Assembly (NCBI GenBank): GCA_964464925.1
Contig: CAYXLI010000008.1
Location: 62,001 to 126,000 of the forward strand
Direction of reading: 5' to 3'
Source: CAYXLI01 sp964464925
GTDB taxonomy: Bacteria > Acidobacteriota > Terriglobia > Bryobacterales > Bryobacteraceae
DNA: 64,000 bases
The notes beneath the pieces were generated by a model. It was not told where the DNA came from and did no database searches. It was given only the letters and a program-made list of their open reading frames with translations. Position numbers and translations under genes: made by a program. Shown here in pieces: positions 34,218 to 41,674 of this stretch (position 1 is its first letter; every line of letters starts with the position of its first letter).

Positions 34218-36043
34218 GCGGCTACACGCTCCCGAACATTGAATTCCAACTTCCAGCGGCGCCCATCCTTAGCAACACACCAGAGTTGCAGCACGCCTGT
34301 TTCGGTCACTTCCGTCTCAAGCGTCACCCGGACAAGCCCGCTCCCTTCTACCGCTTCGGTCGTAAGCGTCACTTCGATAGGCGACAACTCATCCATGTCC
34401 CCGGTCACCTCCTCCAGCATGTCACCAGCGTGATCGTCCTTGCGGGCACTGCTGGAGAAGAAGCGGAACTCGGCGGGCTCTCCGACAATCAGCCCGAATT
34501 CCCGCTCCGGAAAATCAAGCTTCGTGCCCTCTTCCATGCCGAACGGCACCACCGTTAAGGCCTTCATCGGAGCAGGCAGACCGGGAACTGCCGGCATCGC
34601 CGTCTCGATTCCGACATAATATGTGCGCGGAACTCCGCCGCGAATCCGTACACCCTTACCTGCGGTTCTCGCCATGCCGTAATACGCGGCCCCGCGCGAG
34701 ACAGCGTGCATCAGGTCGTCTCCCGTCAACACATGCACCGGTGGAAACGACTCTGCCGCTAACCAGGAATTCAGCACGCCGATCACTCGGTCCCGGATCA
34801 GTCCGGCCCGCAATACGCCCCCGTTGAAGAGCACATGAGTAGGACACGCGAGCCCTGTTTTCCCGCGCCGCACAATTCCCGATTCCGTCGCGGCCGCTTG
34901 CTGCCGAAGGAACTTCGCCAAATGACGCGTAATCGCGGCATCGGCCGCATAAGGCAGCCCAAATTCCTGTAAGGCCACCCGCTTTCTCTGCTGCGGCATA
35001 TCTTCGTTGCCGGCTTGAGGGAAAAATCCTTCCAGCAAGACTCGCTCCAGACCTTCCCGCGTAAGTTTGCTCTTAATCGTCCCGCCGACAAGCCCTGTAC
35101 CGCGCCCGAGGATCGTAACCGGATGATCCTGGTCGGTATTCGCCGGATCGAGCAGCCTCTCTTTCGCAATGCGGCTCTGCTGCCACAACGCGTTAAACTG
35201 TAGCGCGTCCAGCTTGGTATTCTTTGTCGCCAGTTGAGCCTCCACCGTCCGCGCCAGGGCCAAGTCCATATTGTCCCCGCCGAGCAGGATATGCTCGCCT
35301 ACGGCAACGCGTTCCAGCTTCAATTCGCCATCTTCTTCGGTGACGGCGATCAATGTGAAGTCCGTAGTGCCGCCACCAATATCCACCACCAGCACGAGGT
35401 CGCCGACCTTCACTTGCTCGCGCCAATCAGGATTTTGTTCAATCCAGGCGTAGAACGCAGCTTGGGGTTCTTCCAACAGCACTACATTCCGATAACCCGC
35501 CTGCTCGGCAGCCTTCAGAGTCAGGTCGCGCGCCACTGCATCGAAGGACGCCGGGACCGTGAGGAACACCGATTGTTCATTGAAGGGCGCGTTCTTGTTC
35601 TGGTCGTTCCACGCGTAGCGAATGTGCTCCAGGTACTCTTTCGACGCGGCAACCGGCGATGTTTTCTTCACACCGTCGGGAGCGGCCGCTGGCAGAATCT
35701 CCGCCGTGCGATCCACCCCCGAGTGCGACAGCCACGACTTCGCCGAAGCCACAAGCCGCCCCGCATTCTCCGCGCCGCGCTTCTGCGCAAGCTGCCCCAC
35801 TACATAAGGAGGGCGCGGATTCCAAGGCAGCGCGGTGGCTCCTTCCGGAAAATCGTTCGGGCCCGGCAAGTAGAGAAAGGAAGGGAGCAGCCCTTCAGCA
35901 CGCACTTCGCCCGGGTTCACCAGTTGCTTTACCGGAAATAGCTCTACCCCGGGCAGCTCCCTCAGATCCTGCTCCGGCGCGGTTTGCACAAACGCAACAC
36001 CACAATTCGTTGTTCCTAAATCGATCCCAATGATATACGGCAA
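34214..36043 (-). CDS. Short divergent Hsp70 protein
   Basis: 609 residues. ATPase motifs: MPYIIGIDLGTTNCGVAFVQ, FLTVPASFDAVARD, VVDIGGGTTDFTLI, HILLGGDNMDLALA and HVLFNGGVLRAGL. The C-terminal part is short (about 140 residues after the ATPase) with beta strands such as SPIEVTLTTEAVEGSGLVRV and no helical lid. Its 4-base overlap with the longer Hsp70 and 6-base gap to DUF2760 indicate a single translation unit. The differing C-termini suggest two specialised partners, not a duplicated DnaK. Substrate unknown. Confidence 0.88.
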   Translation of the reverse strand: MPYIIGIDLGTTNCGVAFVQTAPEQDLRELPGVELFPVKQLVNPGEVRAEGLLPSFLYLPGPNDFPEGATALPWNPRPPYVVGQLAQKRGAENAGRLVASAKSWLSHSGVDRTAEILPAAAPDGVKKTSPVAASKEYLEHIRYAWNDQNKNAPFNEQSVFLTVPASFDAVARDLTLKAAEQAGYRNVVLLEEPQAAFYAWIEQNPDWREQVKVGDLVLVVDIGGGTTDFTLIAVTEEDGELKLERVAVGEHILLGGDNMDLALARTVEAQLATKNTKLDALQFNALWQQSRIAKERLLDPANTDQDHPVTILGRGTGLVGGTIKSKLTREGLERVLLEGFFPQAGNEDMPQQRKRVALQEFGLPYAADAAITRHLAKFLRQQAAATESGIVRRGKTGLACPTHVLFNGGVLRAGLIRDRVIGVLNSWLAAESFPPVHVLTGDDLMHAVSRGAAYYGMARTAGKGVRIRGGVPRTYYVGIETAMPAVPGLPAPMKALTVVPFGMEEGTKLDFPEREFGLIVGEPAEFRFFSSSARKDDHAGDMLEEVTGDMDELSPIEVTLTTEAVEGSGLVRVTLETEVTETGVLQLWCVAKDGRRWKLEFNVRERVAA

Positions 36044-36049
36044 GGTTTG

Positions 36050-36577
36050 CTACTCGATTTCGATTTCTGCAGGCGCAAGCACTTGGACGTTCTGTCCGGG
36101 CGTCAGTTTCGGCAGGTCCACTCGGTCCACGCGCCATCCCTTGTGACGCAGAATCCCTTGCGATGCTTTCCCGTTCGCGGGCACGTTCCCGAGCAGCTTG
36201 ATTGAGTTCGGATCCGTCCCGCCGACGCGTGTATTGGAACCCTCCACGCCATCGATCACTGGCTTCAGACCGACATAGCGCTCCAGAACCTCGCGGCTCT
36301 GCCCGTGCAGGTTGCGCACGGCAGCACCGACCTGCTCGTCGGAGTATGGTGCGATGTCTTCCATCAGGAAGTCGATCAGGCGGGCATCTCTTTGCAGGAT
36401 GCCGAGGATCTGCAGCGCTCCATCCGACGTCCGCACTTCGATGATGGGCTTCGGCGCAGGCGGAGGCTTCACAGCGGCCTCTTTCACATAGCCGAACGCC
36501 TTGGCAATATCCTCAGGTAGCTGATCCCCGAACAAAATCGCAAAGAAACTTCTAAAGGCAAGCGAGATGCGTGACAA
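36050..36577 (-). CDS. DUF2760 family protein
   Basis: 175 residues. Starts MSRISLAFRSFFAILFGDQLP and contains LQILGILQRDARLIDFLMEDI, YSDEQVGAAVRNLHGQSREVLERYV and a C-terminal segment KGWRVDRVDLPKLTPGQN, the signature of DUF2760. It is the first gene of the Hsp70 operon, a context conserved in other bacteria. It might be a cofactor or adaptor for the divergent Hsp70 pair. Cytoplasmic; no cysteine, metal or nucleotide motif seen. Confidence 0.85.
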   Translation of the reverse strand: MSRISLAFRSFFAILFGDQLPEDIAKAFGYVKEAAVKPPPAPKPIIEVRTSDGALQILGILQRDARLIDFLMEDIAPYSDEQVGAAVRNLHGQSREVLERYVGLKPVIDGVEGSNTRVGGTDPNSIKLLGNVPANGKASQGILRHKGWRVDRVDLPKLTPGQNVQVLAPAEIEIE

Positions 36578-36674
36578 TGGACCCTCAGTTTATAGGATAC
36601 ACCGCCCCGCACAGCTGGCATAAGCTCCACCTAATCAGCGGTTTAGCTTTGATTCTATCGATGAGTGCCGGGAT

Positions 36675-36703
36675 GGCGCCTTCAACCGGGTTGAGACGGC
36701 GCC
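36675..36703 (-). terminator. Hairpin after glnK
   Basis: GGCGCC (36675-36680) and GGCGCC (36698-36703) pair, with an inner TCAAC/GTTGA stem, making a long imperfect hairpin immediately after the TAA of the PII gene. No U-tract follows in the leftward direction, so it may be Rho-assisted or only a stabiliser. Confidence 0.4.
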
Positions 36704-37042
36704 TTAGATCGCGTCATCGTCGCGATCGCCATTGCGGATACGCGTAGTCTGTTCTACCGTTAAGATGAAAATCTTCCCGTCTCCAATCTGGCCGGATCGG
36801 GCTGTTGTGGCGATAGCGGTCACGATTTGTTCCACACGTTCGTCGATCGTCACGATTTCTAATTTCGTCTTGGGCAGCAGATCCACCGTATATTCAGCAC
36901 CGCGGTAAATCTCGGTGTGTCCTTTCTGCTGCCCATGGCCGTGCACCTCAGTGACCGTCATGCCCTCGACTCCGATCGCGATCAAAGCCTTCTTAACCTC
37001 GCGAAATTTGCCGGGTTGCAGAATGGCCTCTATCTTCTTCAT
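36704..37042 (-). CDS. glnK: Canonical PII signal-transduction protein
   Basis: 112 residues. Senses 2-oxoglutarate and ATP/ADP and blocks or regulates the Amt channel; uridylylation at Tyr51 (YRGAEYTVD) is possible. The T-loop reads VHGHGQQKGHTEIYRGAEYTVD-like residues 34-54 and the B-loop RSGQIGDGKIF is complete. It is directly downstream of the amt gene (8 bases apart), the classical amt-glnK order. Also called GlnB in many genomes; the position next to amt favours GlnK. Confidence 0.93.
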   Translation of the reverse strand: MKKIEAILQPGKFREVKKALIAIGVEGMTVTEVHGHGQQKGHTEIYRGAEYTVDLLPKTKLEIVTIDERVEQIVTAIATTARSGQIGDGKIFILTVEQTTRIRNGDRDDDAI

Positions 37043-37050
37043 TCCAGTAC

Positions 37051-38751
37051 TTAGAATTCAGTGGCGTGGACCGCGTCCTCAGGATAGCCCTGCAGCCCGA
37101 ATTCCGGAATATCAAGGCCTTGTTGCTCGACTTGCTCACTCACCCGCATTGACCGGATGCCGTTCACGACTTTGAAGACCGCGAATGTCAGTCCGAAGGC
37201 GTAAACGGCGCACAGACTCGCGCCGAGCAATTGCACCATGAATTGCTTCGTATCTCCGTAAAGGAGACCCGTCACACCTCGCCCGGCCTGCCCGAGATAG
37301 CTAGTCGCTCCCACGCCATTCCATCCGGCGCCATACGTTCCATCAGCGAAAACTCCCACAGAAATCGCTCCCAGTAGGCCGCAGAAGCCGTGTACCGAAA
37401 TAGCTCCGCACGGGTCGTCGATCTTCGACACATTGTCGTTGAAGAGAACGCCGAGGCAAACCACCAGCCCCGCCAGCACGCCGATGATCACGGCTGAAAT
37501 CGGGGTAACGAACGCGCATGGAGCAGTGATTGCAACTAGCCCGGCTAACATTCCATTGCATGCCATCGTGACGTCCGGCTTACCGAATTTCCAATGCCAG
37601 AAAAGCATGGCTGTAGCCGACCCGGCAATGGCCGCCAGATTCGTGTTGATTGCAACCACGCCGATGCGAAGGTCCGTCGCCCCCAGCGTAGAGCCCGGAT
37701 TAAACCCCATCCACCCGAAGAGCAGGATGAACGTGCCGGACACGACATATACCAGATTGTGCGCCGGGAATGCCCGCGCCTTCCCATCGGGACCAAACTT
37801 ACCGAGCCGGGGGCCTAAGACTACAGACAGCGCCATCGCGCAGAACCCGCCGACCGCATGCACCACTGTTGATCCCGCGAAGTCAACGTATCCATGTCCC
37901 AACCCCATAGTGTTTCCGAGTTGCGAAAGCCACCCGCCGCCCCACACCCAGCAACCAAACACCGGATACAGAATCGCGCCCACAAAGAGTTCGCACAGCA
38001 GAAATGCGCCGAAGTTGATGCGTTCGCAAATAGAGCCAACGATGATGTACCCTGCCGTTTCCATGAATACGACCTGGAACAGCGCCAGGATGTTGCTGCC
38101 GGCGTCGTAGGCCGGACCCGACAGGAAGAAGCCTTTCCCACCCAGGAATCCCCACTGTCCCGAGCCGATCAGGAACTGATTCAGCGTCGGTGTACCGCCG
38201 ATATTGCCCGGTGCGGCGTTGACCGCAACCGCCCCGAACTGAAACGCGTACCCAACAGCCCAGTAGGCAAGGAACGCGAACACGTAGGCTGCGAAATTCA
38301 GCATCATTAGATGAGCGGCATTCTTCTTCCGAACCAACCCGCAGGTAAGGAGGGCGAATCCCGCCTGCATAAAGAGCACCAGATATCCCGTATTCAGGGT
38401 CCACGCCGCATTCGTCGCAATTCGGACGTGACCTACGGAATCGGCTAGTTTGATCGCCAGCGGTTCCTTATCTGCCTGAGCTTTGAACTCGTCGAAATCT
38501 TTCTTCGCCTGCGGATAGGTAGGCGCAGTCTTGTCAGTCGGCTCGGGAGGCACGAAGGCATTGCCTCCAGCGTCAACAACGCTCGTTTTATCGCCAGTCG
38601 CCACACCTGCGGGATCGGGCTTCGGCTCGTCGGCAAGACCGGTTGCGAGTGTCGAAGCGGCCAGTAAGGCGAGGATAGGCAGATGGGTGCTAACGCGCCG
38701 GAGCCGGCCGAAGAAACGAGAGCGTCTATTGTGCTCGTTGAGTGCTTTCAC
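37051..38751 (-). CDS. amt: Ammonium transporter (Amt/Rh family) with N-terminal extension
   Basis: 566 residues, about 11-12 membrane segments. The conserved twin histidines are present (STVVHAVGGF and AISVHGFCGL) as are GWMGFNPGS and the DDPCGAISVHG region. An extra N-terminal part of about 115 residues, with a putative signal-like hydrophobic stretch (HLPILALLAASTLATGLA) and a proline/lysine-rich acidic segment, precedes the first core helix. This extension is longer than in typical Amt proteins and is probably periplasmic. Followed by glnK; preceded by a PII-like gene. Confidence 0.92.
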   Translation of the reverse strand: MKALNEHNRRSRFFGRLRRVSTHLPILALLAASTLATGLADEPKPDPAGVATGDKTSVVDAGGNAFVPPEPTDKTAPTYPQAKKDFDEFKAQADKEPLAIKLADSVGHVRIATNAAWTLNTGYLVLFMQAGFALLTCGLVRKKNAAHLMMLNFAAYVFAFLAYWAVGYAFQFGAVAVNAAPGNIGGTPTLNQFLIGSGQWGFLGGKGFFLSGPAYDAGSNILALFQVVFMETAGYIIVGSICERINFGAFLLCELFVGAILYPVFGCWVWGGGWLSQLGNTMGLGHGYVDFAGSTVVHAVGGFCAMALSVVLGPRLGKFGPDGKARAFPAHNLVYVVSGTFILLFGWMGFNPGSTLGATDLRIGVVAINTNLAAIAGSATAMLFWHWKFGKPDVTMACNGMLAGLVAITAPCAFVTPISAVIIGVLAGLVVCLGVLFNDNVSKIDDPCGAISVHGFCGLLGAISVGVFADGTYGAGWNGVGATSYLGQAGRGVTGLLYGDTKQFMVQLLGASLCAVYAFGLTFAVFKVVNGIRSMRVSEQVEQQGLDIPEFGLQGYPEDAVHATEF

Positions 38752-38916
38752 GAATGCCTCCTTGAATTTCAGTCAAATGCGGCCACTAGAGCCTACCGCT
38801 TCTTTGGATCGCTGCAGACAGGGCAGTTGGACGCGGTTACAGAAGCGCCGGCGAATGCAGCCGTGGCATTCGCAAAGGCTAGCGCACGCAAAGATAGTGT
38901 CGATGATAGGAGACAG

Positions 38917-38954
38917 GACTTCAGGAAGTCATCAGAAACACGTCAGGAATTCAT
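38917..38954. promoter_or_regulatory. Direct repeats upstream of amt
   Basis: TCAGGAAGTCAT (38921-38932) and TCAGGAATTCAT (38943-38954) differ at one position and start 22 bases apart, two helical turns. The first copy is also part of a GACTTCAGGAAGTC palindrome (38917-38930). The same core occurs upstream of the PII-like gene. Likely sites for the adjacent response regulator. Confidence 0.55.
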
Positions 38955-38969
38955 AAAGAGTCTCGCACT

Positions 38970-39311
38970 TTACGACCAGGCGAGGCCGACGCGCTTGCGG
39001 CTGTTGATTCGGATCGCATCGGCCAGTTCGAACACCGTTACTGTATCCTGATCGCCAGGCACTTCCGAGCGGGCGGCATTGAGGATGGCATCCACAACTT
39101 CATTTACCTGAAGCGACGAGATGATCAATTCCACTTTCCATCTCGGCAAATCGATGAGGATTACACTGCCTCGGTAGTTCCCGCGTGCTGCCGGCAAATC
39201 GTTGTGAATGTACGTGGGGGTGACGACGATGTTGGCAATCTCGAGTTGGTCCAGGGCGGTTTTCACGTCCTCGATCTTGGACGGATGAATCACTGCTTCC
39301 ACTTTCACCAT
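38970..39311 (-). CDS. Degenerate PII-like protein
   Basis: 113 residues with the overall PII fold (VKVEAVIHPSKIEDVKTAL, VEAVI opening strand). The T-loop position equivalent to Tyr51 is isoleucine (GNYRGSVILIDLP) and the B-loop, which in canonical PII reads SGxIGDGKIF, is SEVPGDQDTVTVF. Nucleotide binding is therefore likely changed or lost. The C-terminus (INSRKRVGLAW) also differs. It is read before amt and after the two-component genes, suggesting a second sensor or structural partner for Amt. AAGGAGG stands upstream of its ATG. Confidence 0.85.
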   Translation of the reverse strand: MVKVEAVIHPSKIEDVKTALDQLEIANIVVTPTYIHNDLPAARGNYRGSVILIDLPRWKVELIISSLQVNEVVDAILNAARSEVPGDQDTVTVFELADAIRINSRKRVGLAWS

Positions 39312-39343
39312 GGCGTGTGGCCCTAAGCCTCCTTAGAGACCAT

Positions 39344-39368
39344 ATCTGGAAAGTCATCTGGAAGTCAT
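39344..39368. promoter_or_regulatory. Direct repeats upstream of the PII-like gene
   Basis: ATCTGGAAAGTC (39344-39355) is followed at once by ATCTGGAAGTC (39356-39366), tandem copies that differ by one extra A. The pattern TCTGGAA(A)GTCAT recurs upstream of amt. Tandem direct repeats spaced about one helical turn are typical of OmpR/KdpE-family regulators. Confidence 0.6.
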
Positions 39369-39395
39369 GGAGATTTGATAAAGAAAAAATAAAGA

Positions 39396-40094
39396 TTATG
39401 GTTTTATCATCCCTGCAAGCCGGTAGCCCAGCCAGGGCTCCGTCAAGATGTACCGCGGCCGGCTGGGTTCCGGTTCGATCTTCTTTCGCAGTTGATTGAT
39501 GAACACTCGTAAGTAATGAACCTGGTCGCCGTAATCTGGCCCCCAAACGGCTTGAAGCAGCTTTGTGTGGGAGAGCGGGATATCGGGATTGACTACGAAA
39601 TAGTGGAGCAGATCGAACTCTTTTGGTGTGAGCCGGACAGGCCGTCCGTTCACTAGGACACGTCTCTGCGCCAGGTGAATACAAAGGTCGCCTAGATGCA
39701 TCGGCTCGCTGTTGGCGTCGTGCGATGTGGGCACGCGGCGCAAGTTGGCGCGTACGCGGGCAAGCAATTCCGGCATCCCGAAGGGTTTAGTGACGTAGTC
39801 GTCCGCACCTGCATCCAGAGCGGCAACCTTCGATTCCTCGTCGTCACTCACCGTCAGCATGATGATCGCAACCTCGGACGTCGCACGGATCTGCTCGCAT
39901 GTCTCCACTCCGCTCATGCCTGCCATGTGGATATCGAGTAGCACCAGATCCAACCGGCCTCCCCTTAGGCACTCGAGAGCCTCTTCGCCGGAACGGGCTT
40001 CGTGAACTTCATAGCCATGAGCGCACAGCCTCGCGCGCAGAACCCGGCGGATCTGGGGCTCATCGTCAACGATCAGAACGCGCGCCGAATTCAT
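39396..40094 (-). CDS. KdpE-like OmpR-family response regulator
   Basis: 232 residues from ATG 40094 (MNSARVLIVDDEPQIRRVLR). The receiver has Asp54 (LVLLDIHMAG) as the phosphorylation site and YVTKPFG; the DNA-binding winged helix holds LTPKEFDLLHYF and YLRVFINQLRKKIEPEP, the KdpE-like ending. It overlaps the kinase stop by 4 bases (ATGA), so the two are a translationally coupled pair. No kdpFABC genes are nearby; the downstream genes are PII-like, amt and glnK, whose promoters hold its probable binding repeats. An upstream in-frame ATG adds 17 residues that match nothing. Confidence 0.92.
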   Translation of the reverse strand: MNSARVLIVDDEPQIRRVLRARLCAHGYEVHEARSGEEALECLRGGRLDLVLLDIHMAGMSGVETCEQIRATSEVAIIMLTVSDDEESKVAALDAGADDYVTKPFGMPELLARVRANLRRVPTSHDANSEPMHLGDLCIHLAQRRVLVNGRPVRLTPKEFDLLHYFVVNPDIPLSHTKLLQAVWGPDYGDQVHYLRVFINQLRKKIEPEPSRPRYILTEPWLGYRLAGMIKP

Positions 40095-41557
40095 GCGGGA
40101 ACCTCGTCCGCGGGAACAAAACTCAAGCAGAAAGCTGAGCCGCACTCAGGAGGGGTGTCCATCCAAACGTTCCCGCCGTGCGCACGGAGAATCTCCCGGG
40201 CGATGTATAGGCCTAGTCCGCTGCCGTGGACGCTTTTGCGAACGCCCGGCAGCCGGTAGAATCGGTCGAAAATGCGCTCGCGCTCAGATTCCGGAATTCC
40301 AATGCCATAATCTCGCACGCGGATGGTGATTCCGCGGCCCGCGTCCCGCGCTGTGATGGTTAACGGTGTGGCCGGAGCGGAATACTTAAGCGCATTCTCC
40401 ACAACCTGACGCAGCGCCATCGCGGCCAGTTCTAGGTCGGCCAGTATCGGAGGCAGACCACCGCTCAGGTCCAGGTCCACGGGCCTTCCCTCCAGCCTGT
40501 GGGACAAATCCGCGATGACTCCGCCAACCAGCTCGTGCACCCCGACGAGACGTTTCTCCAAACGAACAGTTTTCCCATCGATTCGTGCTGTCCGCACTGC
40601 GTCCGTTACCAGCAGATTCAGACGGTCCGATTCTTCATCGATGATGGAAGCCAGTTCGCGGATTCCCTGCTCCGCGGCCGGAAATTCCGTCAATAAAGAC
40701 GTGGAGGCCACCTTTATGGACGTCAGCGGAGTCTTGAACTCGTGCGCAATCGCATCGAGCAGCGTTGATTTGAACTGCTCACTCTGCCGAACCGCCTCCG
40801 CCCGACAGGCCGCTTCATGCGTGCGGATCCGTTCTAGCATGATGGCCAGCAGGTTCAAGAGCGCCTGCAGAGCATCGTCTGAAAAGATGCCAGCTTCTAG
40901 TGCAATGCCCCCTATGCGACGGCGTTCAGTAATGATCGACGCGATGCATATGTCAGGCTCAACCAGCCGCTGGTACGCCCCGTTGCCTGCCGCGGCTGCC
41001 CGCAATTCCGTTTGCCATCTCGACCCAGCGGGCGAGCTGAAGTATTCTCCACGATCCGCATCAAATAACTCAACCCTGCGGCACCCGAATGCCAGTCTCA
41101 CGTGATCCACAGCCTGAAATCCAGCCGATAGCGAGACCCCTCCGGTCAGAAGAATAGTTTGGCTCAATTCATAAAGATGATGAGTTTCCCGTTGCTGCTC
41201 TTTCGCCTCGATCGTGCGCCTCCTCGCCCGTTCAGCCAGATGACTTGCAGTAAGGGCGGTAGCGAGAAATGCGCAAACAGCAACCCAGTTTTCCGCGTCC
41301 GCGATCGTAAGATAACCTACCGGAGGCAGGAAAAAGAAGCTGAAGCACACGAGTGCGGTGACAGACGAAGCAACTGCTTCGGCCATTCCCCAGGAGGCCG
41401 ACACAAGCAGAATGCCCATCAGGTAAACAAAGCCGGCTGTCGTACTGTTCACGTGATAGACGCCGTAACACACGGGCGTGATCGCCAGAATGAGCGCCTG
41501 GCTCAGGAGAAATCGCAGCCACCGTGTGAGACTCAGGGCCACAGTCTTTCGAAGCAT
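40091..41557 (-). CDS. Truncated KdpD-like sensor histidine kinase
   Basis: 488 residues. It lacks the N-terminal KdpD (UspA/Walker) half and starts with a DUF4118 membrane block (about 15-105; four hydrophobic segments with FFFLPPVGYLTIADAENW). A GAF-like part (about 130-240) follows, then HisKA with His272 (AIAHEFKTPLTSIK) and an HATPase domain (VVENALKYS, GYGIGIPE-type box DYGIGIPESERERIF, GSGLGLYIA). Autophosphorylates and passes phosphate to the adjacent regulator. No potassium system is present, so the stimulus is not necessarily K+. Confidence 0.92.
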   Translation of the reverse strand: MLRKTVALSLTRWLRFLLSQALILAITPVCYGVYHVNSTTAGFVYLMGILLVSASWGMAEAVASSVTALVCFSFFFLPPVGYLTIADAENWVAVCAFLATALTASHLAERARRRTIEAKEQQRETHHLYELSQTILLTGGVSLSAGFQAVDHVRLAFGCRRVELFDADRGEYFSSPAGSRWQTELRAAAAGNGAYQRLVEPDICIASIITERRRIGGIALEAGIFSDDALQALLNLLAIMLERIRTHEAACRAEAVRQSEQFKSTLLDAIAHEFKTPLTSIKVASTSLLTEFPAAEQGIRELASIIDEESDRLNLLVTDAVRTARIDGKTVRLEKRLVGVHELVGGVIADLSHRLEGRPVDLDLSGGLPPILADLELAAMALRQVVENALKYSAPATPLTITARDAGRGITIRVRDYGIGIPESERERIFDRFYRLPGVRKSVHGSGLGLYIAREILRAHGGNVWMDTPPECGSAFCLSFVPADEVPA

Positions 41558-41616
41558 TGTAGCCGAAACTGAATCGCTACGGAGTTGCCCTTCGAATTTG
41601 CGGACGCAGGCACATG

Positions 41617-41649
41617 GAAAAAAAGCCCCAGCGCTATGCCGGGGCCCTT
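41617..41649 (-). terminator. Rho-independent terminator of the BON-domain gene
   Basis: Read leftward, GCCCCGGCATAGCGCTGGGGC is followed by seven T residues (41624-41618 on this strand). The stem uses GGGGC at 41641-41645 and GCCCC at 41625-41629. It lies about 30 bases beyond the stop of the Gly/Tyr-rich gene at 41675. Confidence 0.85.
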
Positions 41650-41674
41650 TTCACTACATGAGCTTTTCAGAACG

